In this document: in pieces, positions 38,959 to 46,829 of the stretch | Position numbering within the stretch: the first letter of the stretch is position 1 | Layout of the letters: each line of letters opens with the position of its first letter | Assembly (NCBI RefSeq): GCF_000787835.1 | Contig: NZ_BBPP01000014.1 | Location: 108,548-165,126 of the forward strand | Length of the DNA stretch: 56,579 nt | From: Streptacidiphilus melanogenes | Lineage (GTDB): Bacteria > Actinomycetota > Actinomycetes > Streptomycetales > Streptomycetaceae | Direction of reading: 5' to 3' | Translations under genes and position numbers: made by a program | The notes under the pieces: model-generated | What the model was told of the DNA's origin: nothing | Database searches by the model: none | What the model saw: only the letters and a program-made list of their open reading frames with translations

Positions 38959-39702
38959 CTAGGCGGCGTCCTTCAGCTTCTGCCGACCGTCCTTCGGGGT
39001 CTCCGCCTTGGCCGCCTTCGCGGCCAGCAGCTTGGCCTTCGTGGCGTACATGTCGACGTACTCCTGGCCGGAGAGGTCCAGGATCGCCGAGACGATCTCG
39101 TCGGTGACGGCGCGAAGCACGAAGCGGTCGCGCTGCATGCCCTCGTAGCGCTCGAAGGTGAGCGGCTTGCCGAAGTGGATCTCCGGGCGGACCCGGAACG
39201 GCCTGCGCCAGCGCATGCTGCCGTTCGCCTGGACCTGGTCGGTGTTGACCAGTCCCACCGGGATGACCGGCGCGCCGCTGGCCAGCGCCAGGTGCGCGAC
39301 ACCCGTGCGGCCGCGGTGCAGCCGGCCGTCGGGGGAGCGGGTGCCCTCGGGGTAGATCCCGAAGAGGCGGCCCTTGTCCAGCTGGGCCATGCCGGTGTCG
39401 ATCGCGGCCATCGACGCGCGTCCGCCGCTGCGGTCCACCGGGACGGCGCCGACGCCGGTGAAGAACCACGCCATCAGCCGGCCCTTGACGCCCTTGCCGA
39501 TGAAGTACTCCTCCTTGGCCACGTAGTGCACCTGACGCGGCGCCGCGAGCGGCAGGAAGACGGAGTCACAGAAGGAGAGGTGGTTCGGCGCGATGATTGC
39601 CGGGCCGTCGACGGGGACGTTCTCCAGACCTGTGACCCGGGGCCGGTACAGGGTGCGGACCAGCGGGCCGACAATGATCTTCTTGAGCGTCCAGTAGAAC
39701 AC
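38959..39702 (-). CDS. plsC: 1-acyl-sn-glycerol-3-phosphate acyltransferase
   Basis: This 247-residue membrane-associated enzyme probably transfers an acyl chain to lysophosphatidic acid. The catalytic HxxxxD is NHLSFCD near residue 39, the EGTR motif is YPEGTRSP near residue 118, and IPVGLVNTD follows as motif IV. The C-terminus is a charged Lys/Ala helix (AKAAKAETPKDGRQKLKDA). GTG at 39702 with GGAGG upstream gives the family start FYWTLKKIIVGP. Longer frames add about 50 residues without homology. Other acyl acceptors are possible. Confidence 0.9.
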   Translation of the reverse strand: MFYWTLKKIIVGPLVRTLYRPRVTGLENVPVDGPAIIAPNHLSFCDSVFLPLAAPRQVHYVAKEEYFIGKGVKGRLMAWFFTGVGAVPVDRSGGRASMAAIDTGMAQLDKGRLFGIYPEGTRSPDGRLHRGRTGVAHLALASGAPVIPVGLVNTDQVQANGSMRWRRPFRVRPEIHFGKPLTFERYEGMQRDRFVLRAVTDEIVSAILDLSGQEYVDMYATKAKLLAAKAAKAETPKDGRQKLKDAA

Positions 39703-39911
39703 CGTGCCTCCGTCGTGGCCGAGCGCGATCGCGGGCGGGTTACGCGAAACGGGATGCAGTGATCCTAGTAGCCATCTGTTACCGCCCGGTACGCGGCAGT
39801 CGGTGGTCTGGGTTACATTCCGTTGATCATCTGGTGACACGCAGTCCGCCACGTGGGTGAAACCGGCCGCTGACGGCAGCCGGGGACGCGTCGCGGCACG
39901 TCCCCACGGGC

Positions 39912-40187
39912 ATGGTCAACGCCGAGATCCCCGCCGGCCTACGGCTTCCCCGCACCGCCGTCTGCCCGGAGACCCACCACCTCGCGCGGGAGCGCGCGGC
40001 GCGGCTGCGCGCCGCGGTCGCGCGCCTACCCGCCCGCTGCGGAGCGCTGCTCGCTGCGCTCCTTGACGATCCGACGGCGGACTACAGCACTCTTGCGGCC
40101 CGTCTCGGCACGCCGCGCGGCAGCATCGGGCCGACGCGCTCCCACTGTCTGGAGTGCCTCCGCCGCCGCCTGGGCCCGGACATTTAG
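39912..40187 (+). CDS. Stand-alone sigma-70 region 4-like protein
   Basis: This 91-residue ORF corresponds to region 4 of an ECF-type sigma factor. ARLPARCGALLAALLDDPTA, STLAARLGTPRGSIGPTRSH and CLECLRRRLGPDI follow the domain order, and the GSIGPTRxxCLxxLR recognition helix is typical of actinobacterial sigma factors. Region 2 is missing. It may be a truncated sigma gene or a small DNA-binding protein. ATG at 39912 has weak translation signals. A dispersed inverted repeat follows 6 bases later. Confidence 0.65.
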   Translation: MVNAEIPAGLRLPRTAVCPETHHLARERAARLRAAVARLPARCGALLAALLDDPTADYSTLAARLGTPRGSIGPTRSHCLECLRRRLGPDI

Positions 40188-40193
40188 GGCCTC

Positions 40194-40313
40194 CAGGGGC
40201 GCGGGAAACTGCACCCACAAGCCACTGACGTCCGGATGGTCCTCACGGAACAGGGCCATCCGCACAGGGTGGTTTCTCGCGCAGTTCCCCGCGCCCCTGG
40301 GGTGGGTGCAACT
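40194..40313. repeat. Dispersed intergenic inverted repeat, copy 1
   Basis: The outer arms CAGGGGCGCGGGAAACTGC (40195-40213) and its complement (40282-40301) pair almost perfectly. An inner stem CGGATGGTCCT (40234-40244) with AGGGCCATCCG (40253-40263) completes a long hairpin. The right edge GTGCAAC abuts the stop codon of the FAD monooxygenase. Related copies lie at 46405-46530 and 52216-52343. Confidence 0.85.
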
Positions 40314-40316
40314 CGA

Positions 40317-41810
40317 TCAGTTGCCCAACCAGGCCGTCAGGCCGGTGCGGACCTGGGTCGGGGTGGGGTTCTCCGCGGCCCAGGCGATGTAGCCGTCGGG
40401 GCGGACGAGGAGCCACTCGGAGGTGAGGCTCGGGGCCGTGGCGGTCACGACGCGGTCGGACCAGTCGGCGGGGAAGTCCTCGCCCGAGGTGGTTGCGTCC
40501 GGTCCGACGAGGACGAAGCGGCCCTCGCGCAGGGCCTCGTAGAGGCGGGTCGGACCCTTGCCGTCCGCGGGGGCGGCAAGGGCGACGTCCGCGGCGCGGT
40601 CGCCGACGAGGCGGTGGGAGCCGGCAGGGGCCTGGTCGCGGTAGGAGACGGAGATGCCGGAGACCTCCATGCCGCCGCGCCGCGCCAGCGGCGCGAGGTG
40701 GGAGCCGAGGGCCTTGGCGAGCCCGCGGGCGAGCCGCAGCGGGGCGCTCTGTCCGATCGAGAGGCGCAGCAGGCCGCCTGACGTCCGCAGGACGTGCGCG
40801 CCGACGGGGTGCCGCTCGGCCTGGTAGCTGTCGAGCAGGCCCGGCGCGGCCCAGCCGCGCACCGCGGCGACGAGCTTCCAGCTGAGGTTCGCAGCGTCCT
40901 GCAGGCCGGTGTTCATGCCCTGGCCGCCTGCGGGGGAGTGGCAGTGCGCCGCGTCGCCGGTGAGGAAGACCCGGCCGACCCGGTAGCTGGTGGCCTGTCG
41001 TTCGTCGCTGTGGAAGCGCGAGGTCCAGCGGGGGTCGTGCAGCCCGTGGTCCTTGCCGAGGACCGAGGTGACCAGCCGGCAGAGCGCCTCGAAGTCGACG
41101 GGCGCCGAGTCGGGGAGCTGCTCGGCGTGGTCCCAGGCGATGACGCGGTACCAGCCGTCGCCGTAGGGGGCCATGAAGGCGAAGCCCTGCTTGCTCGCGC
41201 CGACGGCCAGCACGTCCTCGGGCGGGGTGTCCAGCCGGACGTCGGCCAGCATCACCGAGGAGATCGCGGACTCGCCCGGGTAGTCGACGTCGAGCAGCCG
41301 CCGCACGGTGCTGCGTACCCCGTCGCTGCCGACGGCGTACGCGGCCCGGAGGGTGACGGTCTCGCCGTCGACGAGGGCGTCCACCTCGACGGCGTCGGCG
41401 TCCTGGCGGAGGCCGGTGACCTCGGCGCCGCGCAGCAGGGTCGCCCCGGCGTCCAGCGCCCGGCGCAGCAGCACGCGTTCGGTCTGGTACTGAGGGGTGA
41501 TCAGCAGCTCGGGGAACCGGCTCGGCAGCTTGCTCATGTCGACGTGCACAGCCCCGAAGATGCTCAGGTCGGACAGCCGCGCTCCCGTCTGCAGCAGTTC
41601 GTCGGCCAGGCCGCGGGCGTCGAGCTCCTCCAGCGTGCGGGCGTGGACGGCGAAGGCGCGGGTGAGCTTGGACTCCTCGCGGCGCTTCTCCAGCAGGGCG
41701 ACCCGCAGCCCGGCGGCCGCGACGTCACCCGCGAGGAGCAGACCCGTCGGTCCGGCGCCGACGACCAGGACGTCGTAGTCACGGTTCTGAGCGCTGTTCA
41801 TCGTGTTCAT
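40317..41810 (-). CDS. FAD-dependent aromatic monooxygenase
   Basis: This 497-residue enzyme is of the p-hydroxybenzoate hydroxylase-like class (PHBH/MhpA/tetracycline-oxygenase type). It shows VLVVGAGPTGLLLAGDVA at the N-terminus, the DG motif VGSDGVRSTVRRLL, and the GD motif FLTGDAAHCHSPAGG then QGMNTGLQDAANLSWKL. The C-terminal thioredoxin-like domain includes FVLVGPDATTSGEDFPADW and LLVRPDGYIAWA, as in polyketide hydroxylases. ATG at 41810 with GGGGGAG upstream is preferred over a frame start at 41843 or the ATG at 41801. It stands alone, so resistance or catabolism of an aromatic is a fair inference. Confidence 0.9.
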   Translation of the reverse strand: MNTMNSAQNRDYDVLVVGAGPTGLLLAGDVAAAGLRVALLEKRREESKLTRAFAVHARTLEELDARGLADELLQTGARLSDLSIFGAVHVDMSKLPSRFPELLITPQYQTERVLLRRALDAGATLLRGAEVTGLRQDADAVEVDALVDGETVTLRAAYAVGSDGVRSTVRRLLDVDYPGESAISSVMLADVRLDTPPEDVLAVGASKQGFAFMAPYGDGWYRVIAWDHAEQLPDSAPVDFEALCRLVTSVLGKDHGLHDPRWTSRFHSDERQATSYRVGRVFLTGDAAHCHSPAGGQGMNTGLQDAANLSWKLVAAVRGWAAPGLLDSYQAERHPVGAHVLRTSGGLLRLSIGQSAPLRLARGLAKALGSHLAPLARRGGMEVSGISVSYRDQAPAGSHRLVGDRAADVALAAPADGKGPTRLYEALREGRFVLVGPDATTSGEDFPADWSDRVVTATAPSLTSEWLLVRPDGYIAWAAENPTPTQVRTGLTAWLGN

Positions 41811-41872
41811 CGTCGTGCTCCCCCATCGCTCGGTGATGGTCACGGGCCCGTGCCGGCCCCATGACTCGAAGC

Positions 41873-41894
41873 TAATTCATCGCTTGATGAATTA
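41873..41894 (-). promoter_or_regulatory. Operator palindrome upstream of FAD monooxygenase
   Basis: TAATTCATC/GATGAATTA form a perfect 9-bp inverted repeat with a 4-bp spacer about 60 bp upstream of the monooxygenase start. The size and AT-rich sequence fit a MarR-type (or TetR-type) operator. No matching regulator gene lies beside it. Confidence 0.65.
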
Positions 41895-42099
41895 CAAGTA
41901 CCCGAGCCCGCTCGAGGGGGGATCGCGGCCGGCTCGCGCCGCGAGGTTGCAATCCGGAGGCCGCTGGGTAAAGGGGACTGGAACGTACGCCGATGACGAC
42001 GCATGATCGTCAGGCAGACCACACCTCCGGTCAGGGCACACCCGGGCGCACTCCCCTCGCACATCGCGCGGCCGGGCTCACGAGAAAGGGAGGAAGCGC

Positions 42100-42612
42100 G
42101 TGGGCATGAGCGTGACCACCTCGGTGGCCACCGAGGACGACGCCGAGCGGATCCTGAAGTTGCAGTTCCTCTGCTACCAGGGCGAGGCCGAGCTCTACGG
42201 TGACTGGGCGATCGACCCGCTGACGCAGACGCTGGAGAGCCTGCGCTCGGAGCTGAAGGAGCACCATGTGCTGGTCGCCCGTCTGGGCGACGAGGTCGTC
42301 GGCAGCGTCCGCGGCTGGGTCGACGCCGACGGCGTGGGCCGGATAGGGCGCCTGATGGTCCACCCCCGGATGCAGCGGCACGGACTCGGCAGCCGACTGC
42401 TCAGCGCCATGGAACGGCAGCTCGCCTCCGGGCCGCGGCCGCCCACCGGCTACCGGCTCTTCACCGGCCACCGGAGCATCGGCAACCTGCGCCTCTACCA
42501 GCGCCTCGGCTACCGCCAGACGCAGGTCGAGGAGATCAACACCAAGCTCAGCTTCATCGTGCTGGAGAAGCCGGCCGCCCAGCCGGCGGAACAGCTGGCC
42601 GCCACCGCGTGA
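42100..42612 (+). CDS. GNAT family N-acetyltransferase
   Basis: This 170-residue acetyl-CoA-dependent transferase has the GNAT core: VARLGDEVVGSVRGWVDADG, then IGRLMVHPRMQRHGLGSRLL containing the Q/RxxGxG/A pyrophosphate loop (RHGLGS), and GNLRLYQRLGYRQTQVEE. The substrate is unknown. GTG at 42100 lies 6 bases after GGGAGG. The ATG at 42106 is an equally legal start. It stands alone between two regulatory regions. Confidence 0.87.
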   Translation: MGMSVTTSVATEDDAERILKLQFLCYQGEAELYGDWAIDPLTQTLESLRSELKEHHVLVARLGDEVVGSVRGWVDADGVGRIGRLMVHPRMQRHGLGSRLLSAMERQLASGPRPPTGYRLFTGHRSIGNLRLYQRLGYRQTQVEEINTKLSFIVLEKPAAQPAEQLAATA

Positions 42613-42735
42613 CGCGCGCCGCCCCGGGCTCTCCCCACGTCCCCGGGGCGGCACGACCCCGACCCTGTCGACCGCGTTGAGCAGCTCTCTTTCCTGCGCC
42701 GTCCCACCATTCGTCTCATACTTCGGACATCCCTT

Positions 42736-42764
42736 TTGGGCGATCCGCAGGCCGTGTGTTTAGC
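42736..42764 (+). promoter_or_regulatory. Predicted promoter of met leader and metNIQ
   Basis: TTGGGC (42736-42741) and TTTAGC (42759-42764) are separated by 17 bp. The -10 ends 8 bases before the ATG of the leader ORF at 42773, so the transcript would begin at or next to that codon. Confidence 0.55.
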
Positions 42765-42772
42765 TGGCTCCC

Positions 42773-42871
42773 ATGACGACGACCACGCACACCCACCTCA
42801 CCGGCGCGATGCCGGCAGGTGGTCGTGGCATGCGCAGCATGATGCGCTGTTGTCGAATGTGCGGCTGCTGA
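42773..42871 (+). CDS. Met/Cys-rich leader peptide before metNIQ
   Basis: This 32-codon ORF lies 118 bp upstream of metN and ends with GMRSMMRCCRMCGC: five methionines (including two adjacent) and four cysteines within the last half. It is closed by TGA (42869-42871). Its start sits at the predicted transcription start, so translation would be leaderless. In mycobacteria, leaderless short ORFs with consecutive cysteines act as cysteine-responsive attenuators. Here methionine or cysteine starvation would stall ribosomes at the end of the ORF and could change folding of the 118-nt spacer. I see no classical U-rich terminator in that spacer, so the exact mechanism is open. Confidence 0.65.
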   Translation: MTTTTHTHLTGAMPAGGRGMRSMMRCCRMCGC

Positions 42872-42989
42872 GCCTTCCCGCCCAGCGCACGACCCGCCCG
42901 TAGAGCTCCGCTCCGGGCCGCCCCCGCACACCCTTCCCGCGCGATCAACGCCGCACGGACGGCCTCGCGCGCCGACCCACGGAAACACT

Positions 42990-43988
42990 GTGATCACCAC
43001 CTCTGACCTGCGTAAGGTCTACCGTGCCCAGGGCCGCCCCGGCTCGACCACGGAGATCGCCGCACTCGACGGAGTCGACCTGCACGTCCGCCAGGGCGAG
43101 GTCTACGGCGTCGTCGGCACCAGCGGCGCCGGCAAGTCCACCCTGATCCGCTGCGTGAACCTGCTGGAGCGCCCCACCTCCGGCAGCGTCCGCGTCGACG
43201 GACGCGAGCTGACCGCGCTCTCGCCCGCCGAGCTGCGCGAGACCCGCCGCTCCATCGGGATGGTCTTCCAGCACTTCAACCTGCTGGCCCGCCGCACCGT
43301 CGCCGAGAACGTCGAACTGCCCCTGGAGCTCACCGGCCTGAGCCGCCGTGAGCGCGCCGCCAAGGCGCGCGAGTTGCTGGAGCTGGTCGGCCTCGCCGAC
43401 AAGGCCAAGGCCTACCCGGCGCAGCTGTCCGGCGGCCAGAAGCAGCGCGTCGGCATCGCCCGCGCCCTGGCCGGGGACCCCAAGGTGCTGCTCTCCGACG
43501 AGGCCACCTCGGCGCTGGACCCCGAGACCACCCGCTCCGTCCTCCAGCTGCTGCGCGACCTCAACCGGCAGCTCGGCCTCACCGTGCTGCTCATCACGCA
43601 CGAGATGGACGTCATCAAGTCCGTCTGCGACTCCGCCGCGCTGATGCGGGACGGCCGCGTCGTCGAGTCCGGCACGCTGCACGAGCTGCTGGAGCGACCC
43701 GGCTCCGAGCTCGCCCGCGAGCTCTTCCCGCTCGGCGAGGGCGAACCCCTCCAGGGCAGCACCCTCCTCGACATCACCTTCCAGGGCGAGGCGACGGCCC
43801 AGCCGTTCATCTCGCAGCTGGCCCGCACCTACAACGTCGACGTCAGCATCATCGGCGCGGCCGTCGAGACCCTGGGCGGCCGTCAGGTCGGCCGGATGCG
43901 CGTCTCGCTGCCCGGCAGCTTCGACGAGAACGTCGTCCCCATCGGCTACCTGCGCGAGCAGGGTCTCCAGGTGGAGGTGGCGGCCTGA
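42990..43988 (+). CDS. metN: Methionine ABC transporter ATP-binding protein
   Basis: This 332-residue ATPase drives methionine uptake. It has Walker A GTSGAGKST near residue 44, the ABC signature LSGGQKQRVGIARAL, Walker B VLLSDEATSALD, and the switch histidine in LLITHEMDV. The last ~75 residues form the NIL domain (DITFQGEATAQPFISQL, VDVSIIGAAVETLGGRQVGR), which binds methionine and inhibits transport when the cell is replete. GTG at 42990. It is coupled to metI by a one-base overlap. Confidence 0.96.
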   Translation: MITTSDLRKVYRAQGRPGSTTEIAALDGVDLHVRQGEVYGVVGTSGAGKSTLIRCVNLLERPTSGSVRVDGRELTALSPAELRETRRSIGMVFQHFNLLARRTVAENVELPLELTGLSRRERAAKARELLELVGLADKAKAYPAQLSGGQKQRVGIARALAGDPKVLLSDEATSALDPETTRSVLQLLRDLNRQLGLTVLLITHEMDVIKSVCDSAALMRDGRVVESGTLHELLERPGSELARELFPLGEGEPLQGSTLLDITFQGEATAQPFISQLARTYNVDVSIIGAAVETLGGRQVGRMRVSLPGSFDENVVPIGYLREQGLQVEVAA

Positions 43989-44764
43989 TGACGTGGAACG
44001 ACATGCAGCCCCTGCTGTGGCAGGCCACCTGGGAGACCGCCTGGATGGTCGGCCTGGCCACCCTCGCCACCGTCCTGCTCGGCCTGCCGCTCGGCCTGCT
44101 GCTCGCAAGCACCCGGCGCGGCGGCCTGCTGCAGAACGCGGGCGTCAACAAGCTCGTCGGCACGGTTGTGAACGTCGGGCGCTCGCTGCCCTTCGTCATC
44201 CTGATCGTGGCGATTATCCCGTTCACCCGCTGGGTCACCGGGACCACGCTCGGATGGCAGGCCGCGACCGTGCCGCTCGCCGTCGGCGCGATCCCGTTCT
44301 TCGCCCGGCTCGTGGAGACGGCCGTCGCCGACGTCGACGGCGGACTCGTCGAAGCGGTGCAGGCGATGGGCGGCTCCGCCTGGACCGTCGTCCGCAAGGC
44401 ACTGCTGCCCGAGGCGCTGCCCGCGCTCGTCTCGGCGCTGACCACCACCGTGATCGCGCTGGTCGGCTACTCGGCCATGGCCGGCACGGTCGGCGGCGGC
44501 GGACTCGGCACACTCGCCATCAACTACGGCTACATGCGCTTCGAGACCACCTTCATGTGGGTCATCGCCGCCGAGCTGGTCGTCCTGGTGACGCTCGTCC
44601 AACTGGCCGGCGAGGGCCTCGCCCGCGGCCTCGACCACAAGCGGCCAGCGACCGCCTCCCGTTGGACGCTCCACCGGACCGTCCCCACCCAGACTTCCGC
44701 CGCCCCGAAGGCCGCGGAGACCCCCGCGCCGGAACCGGAGCTCACCGGCTCCGCCCAGCGCTGA
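43988..44764 (+). CDS. metI: Methionine ABC transporter permease
   Basis: This 258-residue permease has five to six membrane helices and the BPD_transp_1 fold. LATVLLGLPLGLLLAS and RSLPFVILIVAIIPFTRWV are typical, and the coupling EAA loop includes VEAVQAMGGSAWTVVRKALL. A cytoplasmic tail of about 40 residues extends beyond the family core. It forms the channel with MetN and receives substrate from MetQ. Confidence 0.95.
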   Translation: MTWNDMQPLLWQATWETAWMVGLATLATVLLGLPLGLLLASTRRGGLLQNAGVNKLVGTVVNVGRSLPFVILIVAIIPFTRWVTGTTLGWQAATVPLAVGAIPFFARLVETAVADVDGGLVEAVQAMGGSAWTVVRKALLPEALPALVSALTTTVIALVGYSAMAGTVGGGGLGTLAINYGYMRFETTFMWVIAAELVVLVTLVQLAGEGLARGLDHKRPATASRWTLHRTVPTQTSAAPKAAETPAPEPELTGSAQR

Positions 44765-44805
44765 TCCACCTGCACCAAGCACCGAAGCAAGGAAGGGCAC
44801 TTTTC

Positions 44806-45654
44806 GTGCGTACCTCCGTGAAGTTCACCACCACCGCCGTTGCCGCCAGCGCGCTGGCCCTCACCCTCGCCGCCTGCGGCTCGTCCGCCTCGACCTCGTC
44901 GAGCGGCTCCGGTTCGTCGAACGACGCGAGCAAGCCGCTGGTCGTCGTCGCGAGCCCCACCCCGCACGCGCAGATCCTCGAGTACATCCAGAAGAACCTG
45001 GCCGCCAAGGCCGGCCTGAACCTCCAGGTGAAGGTCGTGACCGACTACGTCACGCCGAACCTCGCGGTCCAGGACGGCTCCGCCGACGCCAACTACTTCC
45101 AGCACCAGCCCTACCTGGACGACTTCAACAAGACCCACGGCACGAACATCGTGTCCGTCGAGGCCGTCCACCTGGAGCCGCTGGGCCTGTACTCGCACAA
45201 GGTGAAGTCCGCCGCCGCGCTCGCCGACGGCGCCACCGTCGCCATCCCCAACGACGCCACCAACGAGGGCCGCGCCCTCCAGCTGCTGGCCGCCAACGGC
45301 CTGCTCAAGCTCAAGAGCGGCGCCGGGACCACGGCGACCCCCGACGACGTCACGGACAACCCCAAGCACCTGAAGTTCCAGGAGATCGACGCGGCCCAGC
45401 TGCCGCGCACCCTCGGCGACGTCGACGCGGCCGTCATCAACGGCAACTACGCGATCGACGCCAAGCTGAACCCGAAGAAGGACGCCCTGCTGCTGGAGAA
45501 GGCGCAGGGCAACCCCTACGCCAACATCCTTGCCGTCAAGAGCGGCGAGCAGAACGACCCGCGGGTGAAGAAGCTGGCCGAACTGCTGCACTCGCCGCAG
45601 GTCAAGCAGTACATCGAGGAGACCTTCTCGGGCTCGGTCATTCCGGCCTTCTGA
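44806..45654 (+). CDS. metQ: Methionine-binding lipoprotein
   Basis: This 282-residue NlpA-family protein captures methionine outside the membrane. The signal peptide ends in the lipobox LTLAACGS with the modified cysteine near residue 24, followed by a Ser/Gly linker. The binding domain has VVVASPTPHAQILEYI, ADANYFQHQPYLDDFN, VAIPNDATNEGRAL and NGNYAIDAKLNP. GTG at 44806 is preceded by AAGGAAGGG. A terminator hairpin follows the stop. Confidence 0.95.
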   Translation: MRTSVKFTTTAVAASALALTLAACGSSASTSSSGSGSSNDASKPLVVVASPTPHAQILEYIQKNLAAKAGLNLQVKVVTDYVTPNLAVQDGSADANYFQHQPYLDDFNKTHGTNIVSVEAVHLEPLGLYSHKVKSAAALADGATVAIPNDATNEGRALQLLAANGLLKLKSGAGTTATPDDVTDNPKHLKFQEIDAAQLPRTLGDVDAAVINGNYAIDAKLNPKKDALLLEKAQGNPYANILAVKSGEQNDPRVKKLAELLHSPQVKQYIEETFSGSVIPAF

Positions 45655-45681
45655 GGGAGCGAGTAGCCTCGTTCTCCCACA

Positions 45682-45729
45682 CGCCGTCACCTCCGCGTCC
45701 CGGCGCGCCGCGGCAAAGAGGTGACGGCG
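45682..45729. terminator. Terminator after metNIQ
   Basis: CGCCGTCACCTC (45682-45693) pairs perfectly with 45718-45729, and GC-rich bases within the loop can also pair. It lies 28 bp after the metQ stop and before the downstream GNAT gene. Confidence 0.75.
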
Positions 45730-45756
45730 GCCCCCACCCTGGAGCATGATCGTTCC

Positions 45757-46383
45757 ATGAGCAGCAGCGATGCGGCGGCGGTGTCCGGACCGAAGGGATG
45801 CGCGCCGGTGTTCCCGGAGATCACGATCAACACCGATCGCCTGGTGCTGCGTGCGTTCGACCCCGACGACGCCCCCGCGCTCGCCGAGATGTTGAACGAC
45901 GATCTGGTCCACCAGTGGACCACCGCGCCGCACCCCTATGCCCTGCGCGACGCGCAGGCCTGGGTCCACACCCGCGCGTTGGGCGAGCGCGTCGCCGGCC
46001 GCGGCCTGGCGCTCGGCGCGGTGGAGTTCCTGACCCAGCGTCTGATCGGGACGGTGCGCCTGCGCGCGACGGACTGGCGCCTGCGCAGCACCGAGCTCCA
46101 GGTCGTCACGGCCCCCTGGGCCCGCGGCGAGGGCTACGCGGGCGAGATCGCCCACGCGGTGGCTCGCTGGCTCTTCGAGGACCAGAAGTTCGAACGCCTG
46201 GAGCTCCGGACGGCGGCGGGCAACATCGCCGCCCAGCAGGTCGCCCAGAAGCTGGGCGCGATCAGCGAGGGCGTCCTCCGCAACGCCTGGCTCGTCCGCG
46301 GCGCGGACGCGGAACACACCACCCGCTCCGATCTCATCGTCTGGAGCCTCCTCCCGGAGGACCTCGACCCGATCTGGTCCTGA
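45757..46383 (+). CDS. GNAT family N-acetyltransferase, RimJ/RimL-like
   Basis: This 208-residue protein matches the RimJ/RimL type: INTDRLVLRAFDPDDAPALA, then LQVVTAPWARGEGYAGEIAH for the acetyl-CoA loop, and FERLELRTAAGNIAAQQVAQ with KLGAISEGVLRNAWLV. Such enzymes acetylate ribosomal proteins, antibiotics or small molecules. The target is unknown. ATG at 45757 is used because the earlier in-frame GTG at 45721 lies inside the met operon terminator hairpin. A GGAG lies at 45741-45744. Confidence 0.87.
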   Translation: MSSSDAAAVSGPKGCAPVFPEITINTDRLVLRAFDPDDAPALAEMLNDDLVHQWTTAPHPYALRDAQAWVHTRALGERVAGRGLALGAVEFLTQRLIGTVRLRATDWRLRSTELQVVTAPWARGEGYAGEIAHAVARWLFEDQKFERLELRTAAGNIAAQQVAQKLGAISEGVLRNAWLVRGADAEHTTRSDLIVWSLLPEDLDPIWS

Positions 46384-46404
46384 AGATTCGGTCCTGCATG
46401 TCCC

Positions 46405-46530
46405 TGCACCCTCCGGGGGCGTGAGGAACTGCGCGAGAAACCACCGGCGTGCGGACGGCCCTGCGCGTTCGGCCCGCCATCTGCGTGGGTGGCTTGCCGC
46501 CCAGTTCCCCGCGCGCCCGGTGGGTGCAAC
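46405..46530. repeat. Dispersed intergenic inverted repeat, copy 2
   Basis: This copy shares the left segment (AGGAACTGCGCGAGAAACCA) and right segment (CCCAGTTCCCCGCGC followed by GGGTGCAAC) of the family, with GTGCGGACGGCCCTGCGCG between. Arms pair less perfectly than in copy 1. It follows the RimJ-like gene. Confidence 0.75.
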
Positions 46531-46698
46531 CGCCCGGGGGAGGGAAGCCTCGCCCGGTCGTGCCCCGCGCGGCGGAGCCGCGCATCGGCGCAGCCCAGCG
46601 CCCCCGGAGGGTGCAACCGCCTGGGGATCGAAGCCCCGCCCGGTCGTGCCCCGCGCGGCGGAGCCTCGCATCGGCGCAGCCTCGCGCCCCTGAGGTCA
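46524..46698. repeat. Two tandem copies of an 87-bp unit
   Basis: The unit starting GTGCAACCGCC recurs at 46524-46610 and 46611-46698. The core CGCCCGGTCGTGCCCCGCGC, then GGCGGAGCC and CATCGGCGCAGCC are almost identical between copies. A third start (GTGCAAT) appears at 46699. Each unit begins at the boundary motif of the dispersed repeat, so it looks like a tail expansion of copy 2. No gene lies in 46384-46829. Confidence 0.75.
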
Positions 46699-46829
46699 GT
46701 GCAATCCCAGGTGGGAGCGAGCGGGCAGCGAGCAGGGGGGTGCAGCTGGCCCGGCAAGGGCTGGGGGGCTAGCCTGTGCGGGGCCCGGGTGGAGGACGAC
46801 GGTGGGGGAAAAGGTGCGGAGCGACCGCC

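Noticed and set aside
42871-42989. Classical intrinsic terminator in the metN leader
   Set aside because: Only weak GC-rich pairings and no clear terminator stem were seen between leader ORF and metN, so no attenuator terminator is annotated.
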